Positions 6,716 through 7,540 of a stretch of DNA of 7,540 nt are shown here, in pieces (positions within the stretch are counted from its first letter, which is position 1; every line of letters starts with the position of its first letter). The notes below the pieces were generated by a model, which did no database searches, was not told the DNA's origin, and saw only the letters and a list, made by a program, of their open reading frames with translations. A program made the translations under genes and the position numbers. The DNA lies in assembly GCA_022448645.1 (NCBI GenBank), contig JAKVBZ010000152.1, forward strand, positions 1-7,540. The letters run 5' to 3'. This stretch comes from Pirellulaceae bacterium (GTDB lineage: Bacteria > Planctomycetota > Planctomycetia > Pirellulales > Pirellulaceae).

Positions 6716-6807
6716 AGGAGTAATCGGAACAGACTTCTTTCACAGTCAGGTCGCCCTCCGGGCCCTGTCGGGTTTTGGGGTAGCGCTTTGGCTCTTCTTT
6801 CTGTATT

Positions 6808-6811
6808 GGAG
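6808..6811 (+). promoter_or_regulatory. Ribosome-binding site of the VWA gene
   Basis: GGAG (6808-6811) lies seven bases before the ATG at 6819. It decides the start, because it fits exactly the ATG that gives a normal signal peptide. Confidence 0.6.
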
Positions 6812-6818
6812 TTCTACG

Positions 6819-7540
6819 ATGTTGAGGCCCATTCTCATCAAAACGGCTGCAGTCGTTTGCGCCGTCGGTCTATTGCTGTCAGCTGTGTCAAGCTCAGCAG
6901 CCCCCAAGGCAAAACCAAGTGTAGAGACTACACGATTGGTCACTTATGAAGATTTTTTCGCGCTGGCCATCAGTATCCCACAAGGAGAGATATTGCCCGC
7001 CTCCAAGGGTGAAGACATCGTTATTTATTTTGACACTTCAGCGAGTCAAACAGGGCAATTTCGTGACGATGCCTTCGAAGCGTTGGCCGGAATGCTCACA
7101 GGACTCACTGACAACGATCGTGTACGACTCTTTGCGATTGACTTAGAACCCGTTCCCATGACCACTGAATTCGTAGCTCCACAGGGAGACGCCATCGAAC
7201 AGGCGATCGATTTGCTGGAAAAGCGAGTTCCACTGGGCTCAACGGATCTGGGCGCACTTTTAAAATCGGCTGGAAACAGTTTTTCTACCGGCGACGCGAC
7301 AAAAGCTGATCGCAACCGTTCGGTAATGTACATCGGAGACGGACAGAGCAAAGTCAACTTTGTACAAGGAGAAGAATTGCGAGGTCACGTGAACCAGTTG
7401 GTAGACCAAAGGATCTCCTTTAACAGCTTCGCCATCGGCCCAGCTCGCGACAACGTCATGTTGGCAGCTTTAGCAAATCAAACCGGTGGCAACTTGGTGT
7501 TGGACGGTGACGACATTTCGCCGCAGCAGTTCGGTGCAGA
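6819..7540 (+). CDS. Secreted von Willebrand factor A domain protein (3' end outside the window)
   Basis: The frame is open for 240 codons and continues past the window. Residues 1-28 form a clear Sec signal peptide: MLRPILIK, a hydrophobic core (9-23) and SSSAA, with cleavage likely after A27 or A28. The VWA domain begins with the strand DIVIYFDTSAS (66-76). All three parts of the metal-ion-dependent adhesion site are present: D72-x-S74-x-S76, T142 in GSTDLG, and D174 in YIGDGQS. The domain should therefore bind a divalent metal and a protein ligand. The text up to residue 240 covers almost the whole VWA fold, ending in FNSFAIGPARDN and ALANQTGGNLVL, the typical last strand and helix. What follows is unknown; related planctomycete proteins are often much longer. 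It probably acts outside the cytoplasmic membrane in protein binding, but the partner is not shown by the visible context. The gene is divergent from the permease and appears to have its own promoter. Confidence 0.88.
   Translation, partial: MLRPILIKTAAVVCAVGLLLSAVSSSAAPKAKPSVETTRLVTYEDFFALAISIPQGEILPASKGEDIVIYFDTSASQTGQFRDDAFEALAGMLTGLTDNDRVRLFAIDLEPVPMTTEFVAPQGDAIEQAIDLLEKRVPLGSTDLGALLKSAGNSFSTGDATKADRNRSVMYIGDGQSKVNFVQGEELRGHVNQLVDQRISFNSFAIGPARDNVMLAALANQTGGNLVLDGDDISPQQFGA

Larger units (their letters stand above)
6149..6818. other. Long divergent intergenic region between the permease and VWA genes
   Basis: This 670-base region must carry control elements for both divergent genes. A plus-strand frame (6272-6949) covers most of it but overlaps the VWA gene start in another frame and has no recognisable domain, so it is rejected. 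A 36-residue frame at 6252-6362 starting with ATG lacks a good ribosome-binding site. A 15-base hyphenated palindrome, CCAGG-ACATC-CCTGG (6195-6209), lies 47 bases upstream of the permease ATG and is a possible operator. A plus-strand promoter is proposed at 6686-6715. A GC-rich patch at 6753-6772 followed by four T can form only short stems. Confidence 0.5.

Noticed and set aside
6753..6776. GC-rich patch followed by TTTT in the VWA leader, considered as an attenuator or terminator
   Set aside because: Only three- to four-base-pair stems can form with the T run in place, too weak for a believable terminator.
6272..6949. 225-residue plus-strand frame
   Set aside because: It overlaps the well-supported VWA gene start in a different frame, begins with GTG without a ribosome-binding site and shows no recognisable domain or sustained protein-like pattern.

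Overview
This window looks like chromosomal DNA from a planctomycete, probably of the Pirellula/Rhodopirellula type. That is an inference from moderate GC content, loosely packed genes with long non-coding gaps, a Tat-type N-terminus of the 'SRRQMLRR' kind common in planctomycete secreted proteins, a Deg/HtrA-like protease with an arginine-rich PDZ insertion, and a secreted von Willebrand A protein. No rRNA, tRNA, CRISPR array or insertion sequence was seen.

Layout. Five loci lie on the minus strand and read leftwards from about 6148: a large SLC13-type membrane permease with two cytoplasmic TrkA-C (RCK_C) domains (4088-6148); a broken gene for a Tat/lipoprotein-type exported protein with a probable beta-sandwich C-terminus (3038-4016); an exported trypsin-like serine protease with one PDZ domain (1719-2885); a 98-residue two-helix membrane protein 14 bases after it (1408-1704); and, after a gap of about 480 bases, a single-domain STAS protein (499-927). 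About 500 bases of apparently non-coding DNA follow, and another minus-strand gene may begin at the left edge. On the plus strand, divergent from the permease across a 670-base gap, a secreted VWA-domain protein begins at 6819 and runs off the right edge.

How the genes might work together. The protease and the small membrane protein are the only pair close enough to suggest one transcript and possibly a shared job in the cell envelope. The permease, the STAS protein and the VWA protein have no clear functional link to each other from sequence alone. No clearly new multi-gene system was found. The most informative oddities are the gene broken by two frameshifts and an in-frame stop, a strong ribosome-binding site serving only a 13-codon ORF in front of that gene, a 14-base tandem duplication that copies the ribosome-binding region of the STAS gene, and a degenerate repeat-like motif shared by the two non-coding gaps that flank the STAS gene.
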